Of a DNA stretch of 64,000 nt, positions 13,916-22,755 are shown piece after piece. The notes beneath the pieces were generated by a model, which worked only from the letters and a program-made list of their open reading frames with translations, was not told the origin of the DNA and ran no database searches. Position 1 is the first letter of the stretch, and each line of letters starts with the position of its first letter. The DNA is from Xylanibacter ruminicola (GTDB lineage: Bacteria > Bacteroidota > Bacteroidia > Bacteroidales > Bacteroidaceae): NCBI GenBank assembly GCA_015060625.1, contig SUYC01000005.1, positions 189,826 to 253,825 of the forward strand, read 5' to 3'. A program made the translations under genes and the position numbers.

Positions 13916-16160
13916 ATTGTATGGTAAGTACGGCTTTCTTCAGATGTTTCAGACTGCTGTCGGGACCAATCATAATCTCAAAGTCGCCTGGTTCCAGCAC
14001 ATATTCCAACTGGCTGTTGTAGAATTTCAGCAGGTCGTCGGTAATCTCGAACTTCACTACCTTGCTTTCGCCCTTCTTCAGGTGAATGCGCTCAAAGCCC
14101 TTCAGCTCTTTTACGGGGCGGGTGATGCTGGCCACCACATCGTGGATGTACAGCTGCACAATCTCGTCGGCATCGTAGTTGCCGGTATTGGTAACCGTTA
14201 CCTGTGCTGTGCGGCCGTTAAGCGTTACATCGCTATAAGCAAAGGTGGTATAGCTCAGACCGTAGCCGAAGGGGTAGAGTGGGTCGTTACGTACATCGAA
14301 GTAGTTGCTGCCGAACTTCTGGAACTCCTTGCGATCCTCGCCTACAGGGCGACCGGTGGGTAGATAGTTGTAGTAGAGTGGCTCCTGACCTGTGACCTGA
14401 GGCATAGAGGTGGTGAGCTTGCCGCTGGGCACCTTATCACCAAACAGTACGTCGCAGATGGCATCGCCTGCCTCGCTGCCACCAAACCATACCTGCAGGA
14501 TGGCGGGCACATGGGCCTGCTCCCAGCTGAGCACGGTGGGGCGGCCTGCAAAGTTGAGTACCACTACGGGCTTGTCCAGTTGCAGCAGGGCCTGGAGCAG
14601 TTCGCGCTGCACATCAAACATCTCGAGTGTGGCGCGGCTGCTGCTCTCGCCACTCATCTCGGCACTCTCGCCCATAGCGCACACAATCACGTCGGCATCC
14701 TTGGCTATGGCCAGTGCCTCGCGCTTCAACAGTTCGCTATCCTTGAACGGGGTGGCGCGATAAAAACCACCATCCTTCTGCAGCGTAGAGTCGCTGGTAA
14801 AGTTGCAGCCCTGGGCATAGCTCACGGTGGCCTTACCTGCCAGCGCCTGCTCCATAGCCTCTTTCAGGGTGATGTACTTGCTGTTGTCGGCTGTAGGTGC
14901 CCAGGTGCCAGCCATGTTGGCACGGTTGTGGGCCATCGGACCGATAAGGGCTATCTTGCCTTGTTTCTTGAGTGGTAGCAGCTGGTCCTGGTTCTTAAGC
15001 AGCACAAAACTCTCGGCTGCCAGATTGCGGGCTGCCTGCTTGTGTTCGGTGGTATAGATGTCGGTGGCGCGGCGTTTCTTATCAAGGAAACGGTAGGGAT
15101 TCTGGAACAGTCCTAACTTGTATTTCGCCTCCAGCACACGACGGCAGGCCTGGTCGATCTCGGCCATAGTGACCTTACCCTCCTTGAGCGACTGCTCTAA
15201 GGTACCGATGAATCCCTCGGCACACATATCCATATCGGTGCCTGCCTTCAGGGCCAGTGCCGATACCTGTGGGAGATTGCCCAGACCGTGTTTCATCATC
15301 TCGGCGATGGCGCCGTAGTCGGTAACTACAAAGCCATCCCACTGCCACTGCTTGCGCAGCACATCGTCGATAAGCCAGCGGTTGGCTGTGGCAGGGGTGT
15401 AATCTACGATATTAAACGATGTCATGAACGAGCCAGCCCCTGCCTTGGCGGCTGCCTGGTAGGGTGGGAAGAACTGGTTGTACATGCGTATGTGACTCAT
15501 ATCTACGGTGTTGTAGTCGCGACCGGCTTCGGCACCGCCGTACAGGGCGTAGTGCTTTACGCAGGCCATCATGTTCTCAGGACCATAGTTGCCCTGATAG
15601 CCGCGTACCAATGCCTCGGCAATGCGTGAGCCTAAGAACGGGTCCTCGCCATTACCCTCGGCAATACGGCCCCAGCGGGCATCGAGGGCGATATCCACCA
15701 TGGGGCTGTAGGTCCAGCAGATGCCATCGGCTGTGGCTTCCTTGGCTGCGATGCGTGCAGCCTGCTCGATGGCAGCCAGGTCCCAACTGCACGACATGCC
15801 CAGGGGAATAGGAAAAATGGTTTCGTAGCCATGAATCACGTCCATACCCACCAGCAGGGGAATACCCAGACGGCTCTTCTTGACGGCGGCATCCTGTAGC
15901 TGACGGATGCCATCCACACCTTTCTGATTCAGGATGGTGCCCAGCTTGCCCTGGGCTATCAGTTGCATCAGCGGACTGTTCTTCAGTTCGCCTGTGGTTG
16001 CCGATGTGCCTGGCAGCAGGTTCATCTGTCCTAACTTCTCCTCGACGGTCATCCTGGCCATCAGCTGGCTGATAAAATCATTCATTTTGGTGTCCTGAGC
16101 CGTAACGTGCAGCCCAGAGAGGAGCAGCAGGGCTCCTACAAGTAGTCTTTTTAGTTTCAT
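13914..16160 (-). CDS. bglX: Exported GH3 beta-glycosidase
   Basis: 748 residues with a signal peptide (LLVGALLLLSGLHVTAQ). The GH3 N-terminal barrel carries GLGTIL-like and GIPLLVGMDVIHG segments and the nucleophile region FVVTDYGAIAEM (Asp). The second alpha/beta domain (FAGRPTVLSWEQAHVPAILQVWFGG, split here for reading) and the C-terminal fibronectin-like domain (GFERIHLKKGESKVVKFEI) are both present, so it is full length. BglX-like enzymes are periplasmic and hydrolyse beta-linked glucose, xylose or arabinose. Being next to GH51 and the ara genes suggests a role in arabinoxylan or arabinan breakdown. It has its own promoter, after a terminator for GH51. Confidence 0.9.
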   Translation of the reverse strand: MKLKRLLVGALLLLSGLHVTAQDTKMNDFISQLMARMTVEEKLGQMNLLPGTSATTGELKNSPLMQLIAQGKLGTILNQKGVDGIRQLQDAAVKKSRLGIPLLVGMDVIHGYETIFPIPLGMSCSWDLAAIEQAARIAAKEATADGICWTYSPMVDIALDARWGRIAEGNGEDPFLGSRIAEALVRGYQGNYGPENMMACVKHYALYGGAEAGRDYNTVDMSHIRMYNQFFPPYQAAAKAGAGSFMTSFNIVDYTPATANRWLIDDVLRKQWQWDGFVVTDYGAIAEMMKHGLGNLPQVSALALKAGTDMDMCAEGFIGTLEQSLKEGKVTMAEIDQACRRVLEAKYKLGLFQNPYRFLDKKRRATDIYTTEHKQAARNLAAESFVLLKNQDQLLPLKKQGKIALIGPMAHNRANMAGTWAPTADNSKYITLKEAMEQALAGKATVSYAQGCNFTSDSTLQKDGGFYRATPFKDSELLKREALAIAKDADVIVCAMGESAEMSGESSSRATLEMFDVQRELLQALLQLDKPVVVLNFAGRPTVLSWEQAHVPAILQVWFGGSEAGDAICDVLFGDKVPSGKLTTSMPQVTGQEPLYYNYLPTGRPVGEDRKEFQKFGSNYFDVRNDPLYPFGYGLSYTTFAYSDVTLNGRTAQVTVTNTGNYDADEIVQLYIHDVVASITRPVKELKGFERIHLKKGESKVVKFEITDDLLKFYNSQLEYVLEPGDFEIMIGPDSSLKHLKKAVLTIQ

Positions 16161-16188
16161 AAATGGGTTTTAATTAAAGATTTTGGGG

Positions 16189-16196
16189 CAAAGGTA
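16189..16196 (-). promoter_or_regulatory. -7 promoter element of GH3
   Basis: TACCTTTG on the minus strand, 29 bases from the start codon and just past the hairpin that ends the GH51 gene. No clear -33. Confidence 0.55.
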
Positions 16197-16197
16197 C

Positions 16198-16232
16198 AAA
16201 AAGGGCACGAGCGCTTGGCCCGTACCCTTTTA
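16198..16232 (-). terminator. Terminator of the GH51 gene
   Basis: Arms 16200-16209 and 16221-16230 pair (AAAGGG-x-ACG type with one mismatch) and are followed on the minus strand by a T run. It sits three bases past the GH51 stop. Confidence 0.65.
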
Positions 16233-16234
16233 CT

Positions 16235-17827
16235 TTATTTCAGCGTTACCACTACAATCGACTTGGCTGGCACCTTCATGGTGAGGATACCCTTCTTCAG
16301 TTTGGCATCCTTGTAGTCCTTTGGAGCTACTACGTTAGGATGATTGAAGTCGTTGTAATCGGCTACATTCTTTGAGGTGAGGATGCGGCCGCTAACCTGC
16401 TTGGCGTTGAAACCGGCGAAGTTGAAATCCACGGTCTGATCCTTATCCAGGCTCACGTTGGTGATAGCCAGAACGATGCTGCCATCCTTGGTCTTAGCGG
16501 CTGAGGCTGAGAGCAGTGGGCAGGGACGTGTGGTGTTGTCGCTGGTCTTCTGCTTCTCCTTCCAGTACTCTTTGCTGCACTGGATGGTCTCGCTCTGCAA
16601 ATCTACTGGCAGATAGGTGGCCTCCTGGAATGGGGTGTACATCTGGAACACGTGATAGGTTGGAGTGAGAACCATGTGGCCTGTGCCTTCCTGATCGGTG
16701 AGAATCATCGACTGCAGCACGTTGACCACCTGAGCAATGTTAGCCATCTTTACACGGTCGGTGTACTTGTGGAATACATTCAGGCTCAGCGCTGCTACGA
16801 AGGCATCGCGCAGGGCATTCTGCTGATACAGGTGGCCAGGGATAGTGCCAGGCTCCTCGTCCCACCAGGTTCCCCACTCATCAACCAGCAGGCCGATGTT
16901 GTTCTTAGGATCCTTCTCGTCCATGATAGCCTTGTGCTTCTTGATCACCTCCTCGATCTCCAAGCACTTACCCAGTGCCCAGTAGTACTGATCGTTGTCG
17001 AAGTTGATGGCCGAACCCTTAGGACCGTTCCAACCGGTGCAGGTGTAGTAGTGCAGAGAGATACCCTGCATGCGGCCACCAATCTTATCCATACAAACCT
17101 TGGTCCAGTTGTAGTCGTAGTCGCTGGCACCTGAAGCAATGCGATAGAGGCGGTTGGCACCCTGATCGCGCAGGTAGGTGTTGAACTTACGGAACTCGTC
17201 AGAGTAGTACTCTGGTGTCATGTTGCCACCGCAGCCCCAGGCCTCGTTACCAATACCGAAGTACTTCACCTTCCAAGCCTTGTCGCGTCCGTTCTGGCGG
17301 CGCAGACGGGCCATTGGCGTATCGCCATCGCTGGTCATATACTCCACCCACTGAGCCATCTCCTTAACAGTACCCGAACCGACGTTTCCTGAGATATAAG
17401 GCTCGCAGCCCAGCATCTCGCACAGGTTCAGGAACTCATGGGTACCAAACGAGTTGTCCTCGATGGTGCCACCCCAGTTGTTGTTACGCAGAGAGGGGCG
17501 CTGCTCTTTTGGGCCGATACCGTCCATCCAGTGATAGTCGTCGGCAAAGCAGCCGCCGGGCCAGCGCAGAACGGGGATCTGCAGAGCCTTCAGGGCTTCG
17601 AACACATCCTTGCGGTAACCGTTGATGTTGGGGATTGGTGAGTTCTCGCCCACCCAGAGTCCGCCGTAGATACAGCTGCCCAGGTGCTCGGAGAACTGTC
17701 CGTAAATCTCTTTGTTAATCTTGGCTCCGGCCTGATCGGCATGAACCGTAGCTTTCACATTTTCAGCAGCTGATGCCGATGTGGCAAAAGCCATTGCGAT
17801 AGTCGCTGAAAAAATAAATTTCTTCAT
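16235..17827 (-). CDS. Exported GH51 alpha-L-arabinofuranosidase
   Basis: 530 residues with a signal peptide ([19 protein letters not shown]). GH51 clan-A features: [14 protein letters not shown] with the acid/base Glu, [15 protein letters not shown] with the nucleophile Glu, the early [15 protein letters not shown] and [14 protein letters not shown] segments, and a C-terminal beta domain. It releases terminal arabinofuranose from arabinan or arabinoxylan side chains, supplying the substrate for the ara genes upstream on the same strand. The 103-base gap to araB holds a long inverted repeat of the same family as the one between araB and araA. Confidence 0.92.
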   Translation of the reverse strand: MKKFIFSATIAMAFATSASAAENVKATVHADQAGAKINKEIYGQFSEHLGSCIYGGLWVGENSPIPNINGYRKDVFEALKALQIPVLRWPGGCFADDYHWMDGIGPKEQRPSLRNNNWGGTIEDNSFGTHEFLNLCEMLGCEPYISGNVGSGTVKEMAQWVEYMTSDGDTPMARLRRQNGRDKAWKVKYFGIGNEAWGCGGNMTPEYYSDEFRKFNTYLRDQGANRLYRIASGASDYDYNWTKVCMDKIGGRMQGISLHYYTCTGWNGPKGSAINFDNDQYYWALGKCLEIEEVIKKHKAIMDEKDPKNNIGLLVDEWGTWWDEEPGTIPGHLYQQNALRDAFVAALSLNVFHKYTDRVKMANIAQVVNVLQSMILTDQEGTGHMVLTPTYHVFQMYTPFQEATYLPVDLQSETIQCSKEYWKEKQKTSDNTTRPCPLLSASAAKTKDGSIVLAITNVSLDKDQTVDFNFAGFNAKQVSGRILTSKNVADYNDFNHPNVVAPKDYKDAKLKKGILTMKVPAKSIVVVTLK

Positions 17828-17844
17828 GTCGTTTTTATGTTTTA

Positions 17845-17917
17845 AACACAGAGATACAAAGGTACAGAGGTTTGGATTCTTCCTGAAAAAAACTCTGTCT
17901 CTCTGTGTCTCTGTGTT
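17845..17917. repeat. CACAGAG-type inverted repeat, copy 1
   Basis: AACACAGAGATACAAAGGTA... (from 17845) faces ...CTCTGTGTCTCTGTGTT (to 17917), an imperfect inverted repeat of about 28-base arms built of CAGAG/CTCTG units. It fills the gap between araB and GH51. A close relative lies at 19539-19614. Could act as a transcript-stabilising or attenuating hairpin. Confidence 0.75.
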
Positions 17918-17929
17918 GAATAATACAAA

Positions 17930-19516
17930 TTATTTATTGTCAACAGCGGCTTGCTCGATGGGGAGGCAGCGCTTGTAGTTCTCGATATACTTCTCGAAAC
18001 CAGCTACATCTTCGGCTGTAGGAGCAACCGAGGTGCCGGTGTTGCCCGCGAATACCACATCCTCGAGGTAGTCGGCCAGGTTCTTACCGTTCTTGTGGAT
18101 GAGATAGCCTGCCAGCAGAGCGATACCCCATGCACCACCTTCGCCTGCAGTCTCCATCACCGAGATAGGTGAGTTGAGAGCAGCAGCCAGCATGCGCTGA
18201 CCAACCACTGGTGTCTTGAAGTAGCCGCCATGACCGGTGATGCGATCCACCTTGATTTTCTCTTCCTTCAGCAGGATGTCGTTACCAATCTTCAGTACGC
18301 CGATGGCACCATACAGATGGGCGCGCATAAAGTTGGCCAGGTTGAACTTGTCGCCGGCAGAACGAACGAACATCGGACGACCCTCGGCCAGACCTGTTAC
18401 AGGCTCGCCAGATACGTAGTTGTAAGCCATCAATCCACCGCAGTCGGTATCGCCTTCGAGGGCCTTGTTAAACAGCTTGCCGTAGAGCTCGTTCATATCC
18501 ACGGGCACACCCAGCAGCTGCTGATACTCCTTGAACAAGCCTACCCAGGCGTTGATGTCGCTGGTGCAGTTGTTGCAGTGTACCATAGCCACGAGCGAAC
18601 CATCAGGTGTGGTCACCATGTCGATCATCTCGTAAGGCTTAGAGAGGGGCTTCTCGAGCACAATCATCGAGAATGATGAGGTGCCGGCAGATACGTTACC
18701 TGTGCGCTGCTTAACGGCGTTGGTGGCTACCATACCTGTACCTGCGTCACCCTCAGGAGGACATACGGGGCAGCCGGGTTTCAGGTGGCCTGACACGTCG
18801 AGTTTCATGGCACCATCGGGGGTGAGGAAACCGGCATTCTCGCCTGCGTTCAATGACTTAGGCAGGATGTCGAGCAACTTCCATGAGTAACCCTTGGGGG
18901 CAATCAGCTCGTCGAACTTGCGAACCATCTCGGCATCATAGGTTTTGGTAGCGGGATCAACAGGAATCATACCCGAAGCATCGCCTACACCCAGTACAAA
19001 CTCGCCTGTCACCTGCCAGTGAACATAACCAGCCAGAGTGGTGAGGTACTTGATGTCGGCTACGTGCTCCTCGTTGTCGAGAATGCACTGATACAGGTGC
19101 GAGATACTCCAACGCAGGGGGATGTTGTAGTTGAAAAGCTTAGAGAGCTCGGCAGCTGCCTTACCTGTATTGGTGTTACGCCAGGTGCGGAAGGGCACCA
19201 GAATCTGCTGGTCCTTGTTGAAGGCCATATAGCCGTGCATCATGGCGCTGAAACCGATGGCTGCCAGGGCCTCGATCTCGCAGTCGTACTGCTTCAGTAC
19301 GTCCTTGCGCAGTTCGGCATAGCAGTCCTGCAGACCGTACCAAACAGCCTCGGTAGAGTAGGTCCACAAACCATCTACCAACTGATTTTCCCACTCGTGC
19401 GAGCCCTGTGCGATGGGCTCGTTGTCCTCGTCGATGAGGACTGCCTTGATGCGGGTAGAGCCAAACTCGATACCGAGAATGGCTTTACCTGCTTGTATAG
19501 TTTCTTTTGCTGTCAT
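17930..19516 (-). CDS. araB: Ribulokinase AraB
   Basis: 528 residues, FGGY carbohydrate kinase, normal length. N-terminal ATP-fold motif ILGIEFGSTRIKAVLIDEDN and the middle GTGMVATNAVKQRTGNVSAGTS are typical; the C-terminal FGGY-like ATP-binding part includes ITGHGGYFKTPVVGQRMLAA and ETAGEGGAWGIALLA. It phosphorylates L-ribulose to L-ribulose 5-phosphate in the cytoplasm. Encoded after araA and araD on the same strand, as in Bacteroides ara clusters. Confidence 0.95.
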   Translation of the reverse strand: MTAKETIQAGKAILGIEFGSTRIKAVLIDEDNEPIAQGSHEWENQLVDGLWTYSTEAVWYGLQDCYAELRKDVLKQYDCEIEALAAIGFSAMMHGYMAFNKDQQILVPFRTWRNTNTGKAAAELSKLFNYNIPLRWSISHLYQCILDNEEHVADIKYLTTLAGYVHWQVTGEFVLGVGDASGMIPVDPATKTYDAEMVRKFDELIAPKGYSWKLLDILPKSLNAGENAGFLTPDGAMKLDVSGHLKPGCPVCPPEGDAGTGMVATNAVKQRTGNVSAGTSSFSMIVLEKPLSKPYEMIDMVTTPDGSLVAMVHCNNCTSDINAWVGLFKEYQQLLGVPVDMNELYGKLFNKALEGDTDCGGLMAYNYVSGEPVTGLAEGRPMFVRSAGDKFNLANFMRAHLYGAIGVLKIGNDILLKEEKIKVDRITGHGGYFKTPVVGQRMLAAALNSPISVMETAGEGGAWGIALLAGYLIHKNGKNLADYLEDVVFAGNTGTSVAPTAEDVAGFEKYIENYKRCLPIEQAAVDNK

Positions 19517-19538
19517 AGTTATTCTTTTTTATTTATCA

Positions 19539-19614
19539 ACACAGAGGTACAGAGTTACAGAGGTTATCTAAATCTCTTTAAATAAAAGTCTCTGTCTCTC
19601 TGTATCTCTGTGTT
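19539..19614. repeat. CACAGAG-type inverted repeat, copy 2
   Basis: AACACAGAGGTACAGAGTTA (from 19539) with continuation CAGAGG faces GTCTCTGTCTCTCTGTATCT ... CTGTGTT (to 19614). Same sequence family and same kind of place (between ara genes) as 17845-17917. Confidence 0.75.
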
Positions 19615-19624
19615 TAAATTAAGT

Positions 19625-21163
19625 TTATCTCAGCGCTTTGTTCAGCATGAAGTAAACCTCGTTGTTGCGCAGAGTCTGCTTGAAGTCGGCGATGTTTGTC
19701 TGCTTGTTGATGCGAACATACTCGATGCCCAGCATCTCGGCGAAATCCTCCCAGTACTCCTCGGTGATGTCGTAAGAGAATGCGCTGTGGTGTGTACCAC
19801 CTGCCAGAATCCAGGCTGCAGCACCAATCTCGAAGGTGGGCTGTGGAACCCAGAGAGCCGAAGCTACGGGCAGCTTTGGCATGGGCTGTGGCTCGATGCA
19901 CTCTACCTCCTGAGAAATCAGGCGGAAACGGTTACCCAGGTCAACAACTGTAGCCTTGATACCTGCACCTGTCTTTGAGGTGAATACCAGACGGGCTGTC
20001 TGCTGCTTGCGGATACCGATGCCCAGGAAGTGAACCTCGAGTTTGGGCTTGTCGGTAGCAATCAGAGGACAAACCTCAAGCATGTGGCTCTGCAGACAAG
20101 AGCTCTTGTCGCCAGCGAAGTTCAGAGTGTAGTCCTCGAGGAATGAGCAACCTGTAGGCATGCCCTGCTGGATAACCCACAGTGTGCGATACAGGCAGGC
20201 TGTCTTCCAGTCGCCCTCGGCACCGAAACCGTAACCCTCCTGCATCAGGCGCTGTGAAGCCAGACCAGGAATCTGGTCGAATCCGCAGAAGTTTGGATCG
20301 TCGATGTTGGCATCGCCCAGGTCGTCGAAGTTGGTAGTGAAGGCTGTAGCGCCCTCGTCCTTCAGAACGCGGCGCAGGGCAATCTCGGCCTTGGCTGCAT
20401 TCTTCACCTTTTCCCAGTAAACCTCCTCGCCACTCTCATCAATCTTGATGGTGTAGAGTTTCTTGTACTCCTCAACCAGTTCGTCGGCTTCCTTATCGGT
20501 AACCTTCTTGAAATACTCCATCAGCGAGCTAACGGGATAGTAATCCACGTGGTAGCCCAGGCGCTGCTCGAACTCTACGCGGTCGCCATCGGTTACGGCT
20601 ACGTTGTTCATGTTCATACCGAACATCAGGCAGCGCACGTTGTGAGCATCAGCCACACCTGCTGCTACGCGAGCCCAAACGGCAATCTGCTTCTGAGCCT
20701 TCTCGTCCTTCCAGTAGCCGCAAACCACCTTACGGGCTACACGCATGCGAGTGCAGATATGTCCGAACTCGATGTCGCCGTGAGCACTCTGGTTCAGGTT
20801 CATGAAGTCCATGTCGATCTCGTTCCAGGGGATTTCGGCGTTATACTGTGTGTGGAAGTGGCAGAGGGGCTTCTGCAGCTGCTGCAGACCCTTGATCCAC
20901 ATCTTGGCTGGTGAGAAGGTGTGCATCCATGTGATGATACCCACGCACTTCTCGTCGTTGTTGGCAGCCAGCATCACCTGCTCTACTTCCTTTGAGCTGT
21001 TGGCTGTGCCTTTATATACAATTTTTACGGGGATGTTGCCCGAAGCGTTCAAACCCTCAACCATCTCCTTTGAGTGACTGTCAACTGCTACTACAGCGTC
21101 GCCTCCGTAAAGAAGCTGTGCGCCAGTTACCCACCAAATTTCAAAATTCTCAAAACCTTTCAT
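19625..21163 (-). CDS. araA: L-arabinose isomerase AraA
   Basis: 512 residues, usual length. Recognised by FEIWWVTGAQLLYGGDAV at the N-terminus, GIITWMHTFSPAKMWIKGLQ, CHFHTQYNAEIPW, and the metal-binding Glu in GDWKTACLYRTLWV/GFGAEGDW together with SYDITEEYWEDFAEML near the end. Converts L-arabinose to L-ribulose in the cytoplasm, with Mn2+ in known enzymes. Lies 41 bases after araD. Confidence 0.97.
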   Translation of the reverse strand: MKGFENFEIWWVTGAQLLYGGDAVVAVDSHSKEMVEGLNASGNIPVKIVYKGTANSSKEVEQVMLAANNDEKCVGIITWMHTFSPAKMWIKGLQQLQKPLCHFHTQYNAEIPWNEIDMDFMNLNQSAHGDIEFGHICTRMRVARKVVCGYWKDEKAQKQIAVWARVAAGVADAHNVRCLMFGMNMNNVAVTDGDRVEFEQRLGYHVDYYPVSSLMEYFKKVTDKEADELVEEYKKLYTIKIDESGEEVYWEKVKNAAKAEIALRRVLKDEGATAFTTNFDDLGDANIDDPNFCGFDQIPGLASQRLMQEGYGFGAEGDWKTACLYRTLWVIQQGMPTGCSFLEDYTLNFAGDKSSCLQSHMLEVCPLIATDKPKLEVHFLGIGIRKQQTARLVFTSKTGAGIKATVVDLGNRFRLISQEVECIEPQPMPKLPVASALWVPQPTFEIGAAAWILAGGTHHSAFSYDITEEYWEDFAEMLGIEYVRINKQTNIADFKQTLRNNEVYFMLNKALR

Positions 21164-21204
21164 ATTCTTAAGTTGTTATTAGTTAATAATGTATGATTTT
21201 TTTT

Positions 21205-21915
21205 TTAATGTTTCTGTCCCTTTTGGCCATAGTACGCGTTTGGTCCGTGTTTGCGCATGTAATGCTTCTCGACCAGCAGCGGATTCATGGTGAGGTTGGG
21301 ATTAACCGAGAAGGCTACGAAAGCCATCTTGGCGCACTGCTCCATCACCTTGGCATTGTAAACGGCATTGTCGGGTGAGGTTCCCCATGAGAATGGACCG
21401 TGATTCTTCACCAGCACAGCGGGCGTGTGATCAGGGTTTATCTTACGGATGTTCAGAATCTCATCTACAATCACGTTACCTGTCTCCAACTCGTAGTTCC
21501 CCTTTACCTCAGCCTCGGTCATATCGCGGGTACAAGGGATATCCTTGTAGAAATAGTCGGCGTGAGTGGTGCCGATGTTAGGAATATCGCGACCTGCCTG
21601 AGCAAAAGCTGTGGCATAGGTAGAGTGGGTGTGAACCACGCCCTGAATGTTGGGGAATGCCTTATATAATACAAGGTGTGTGGGAGTGTCGGACGATGGA
21701 TTAAGATCGCCTTCGACCACCTTGCCACTCTCCAAATCTACTACAACCATGTCGCTGGCTTTCATCACATCGTAGTCAACACCAGAGGGCTTGATAACTA
21801 CAAGACCCTTTTCACGGTCGATACCTGAGACATTACCCCAGGTAAAGATTACCAGGTTCTGCTTCACAAGGTCGAGATTGGCCTTGAATACTTTTTCTTT
21901 CAGTTTTTCTAACAT
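21205..21915 (-). CDS. araD: L-ribulose-5-phosphate 4-epimerase AraD
   Basis: 236 residues, class II aldolase fold. Visible: [22 protein letters not shown] (phosphate and substrate loop), [16 protein letters not shown] (Zn2+ His pair), [14 protein letters not shown], and the third Zn His in [12 protein letters not shown]. Converts L-ribulose 5-phosphate to D-xylulose 5-phosphate, the exit to the pentose phosphate pathway. The 150-base gap upstream, towards araR, holds an 11-base-period repeat. Confidence 0.96.
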   Translation of the reverse strand: MLEKLKEKVFKANLDLVKQNLVIFTWGNVSGIDREKGLVVIKPSGVDYDVMKASDMVVVDLESGKVVEGDLNPSSDTPTHLVLYKAFPNIQGVVHTHSTYATAFAQAGRDIPNIGTTHADYFYKDIPCTRDMTEAEVKGNYELETGNVIVDEILNIRKINPDHTPAVLVKNHGPFSWGTSPDNAVYNAKVMEQCAKMAFVAFSVNPNLTMNPLLVEKHYMRKHGPNAYYGQKGQKH

Positions 21916-21932
21916 ACTCTTCTTTTTTTTAT

Positions 21933-22006
21933 GAAGTTAAAAGGAAGTTATCGGGCTTTCGCCCGAGGAAGTTAAAGGGAAGTTAAAGGGAAGTTATAGG
22001 GAAGTT
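21933..22006. repeat. GAAGTTAAAGG tandem repeat with 11-base period
   Basis: GAAGTT starts at 21933, 21944, 21968, 21979, 21990 and 22001: exact steps of 11, interrupted once by a CGGGC-TTTC-GCCCG hairpin (21952-21965). It lies between araD and araR, upstream of araD. One turn of DNA per unit; an operator array or a simple-sequence expansion are both possible. Confidence 0.75.
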
Positions 22007-22065
22007 CTTGGACAAGCGTCCTTTTCACTTCCTTTTCACTTCTCTTCCATTCCTTTCCTTTCCAT

Positions 22066-22740
22066 TTATAATTTAAAGTTGGAATCCTCCGTATATGCAC
22101 GCTTATTGAATCGATACAGATATGCACCGCGTTTCGAACTCTTCTTGTCAATCAGTTCGGTCTTCTCGATGAAGTCCATATCCTTCACACGCTTACGGAA
22201 GTTACGCTTGTCGAGCTCCGTGCCGTAAACAGCCTCGTAGAGCGTTTGCAATTGGGTGAGCGTAAACAAGTCGGGTAGCAGACGGAAGCCAACAGGCTCG
22301 TGCGACATCTTCTGCTGAACCAGTTTGCGTGCTTTGCTAACCATCTCGTTGTGGTCGGAGTAGAGCTGGGGAATCTCATCAACATCCACCCACTCGGCAC
22401 CATGCTCCTGGCGAAGCTTGTCGTCGTAGTCGCTCGCATTGATAAGGGCATAGTACGAAATAGATACCACGCGCTCGCCAGGGTCGCGGTCCACCTTACC
22501 ATAAGCACCTATCTGGCGCATGTAGATATTACGCAAACCTGTCAACTCAAAAAGTGTGCGCGATGCTGCTTCATCCACACTTTCGGTGGCGCCAACGAAG
22601 CCTCCGTAGAGGCTCCATTCGCCACGTCCTGGATCCATCTTGCGGCGACCGATCAGCACCTTCAGTTTCTTTTCATCAAAGCCGAAGATGATGCAGTCCA
22701 CCGACAACCAGACTTTTGAATGTTCGTTATAAAATGTCAT
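22066..22740 (-). CDS. araR: NUDIX-type arabinose regulator AraR
   Basis: 224 residues: a NUDIX-fold domain (residues 10-140 or so, GRRKMDPGRGEWSLYGGFVG ... ESVDEAASRTLFELTGL) followed by a winged-helix region (LLPDLFTLTQLQTLYEAVYG, NFRKRVKDMDFIEKT). The NUDIX box lacks the full catalytic G-x5-E-x7-REUXEE-x-GU pattern: after the glycines it reads TESVDEAASRTLFELTGL, with no REEL-type Glu pair, so hydrolysis is unlikely. This is the architecture described for AraR of Bacteroides thetaiotaomicron, a repressor of the arabinose genes released by L-arabinose. Its place between araD and araT supports this. Start 15 bases after araT. Confidence 0.9.
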   Translation of the reverse strand: MTFYNEHSKVWLSVDCIIFGFDEKKLKVLIGRRKMDPGRGEWSLYGGFVGATESVDEAASRTLFELTGLRNIYMRQIGAYGKVDRDPGERVVSISYYALINASDYDDKLRQEHGAEWVDVDEIPQLYSDHNEMVSKARKLVQQKMSHEPVGFRLLPDLFTLTQLQTLYEAVYGTELDKRNFRKRVKDMDFIEKTELIDKKSSKRGAYLYRFNKRAYTEDSNFKL

Positions 22741-22755
22741 TTGCTTATTACTATT

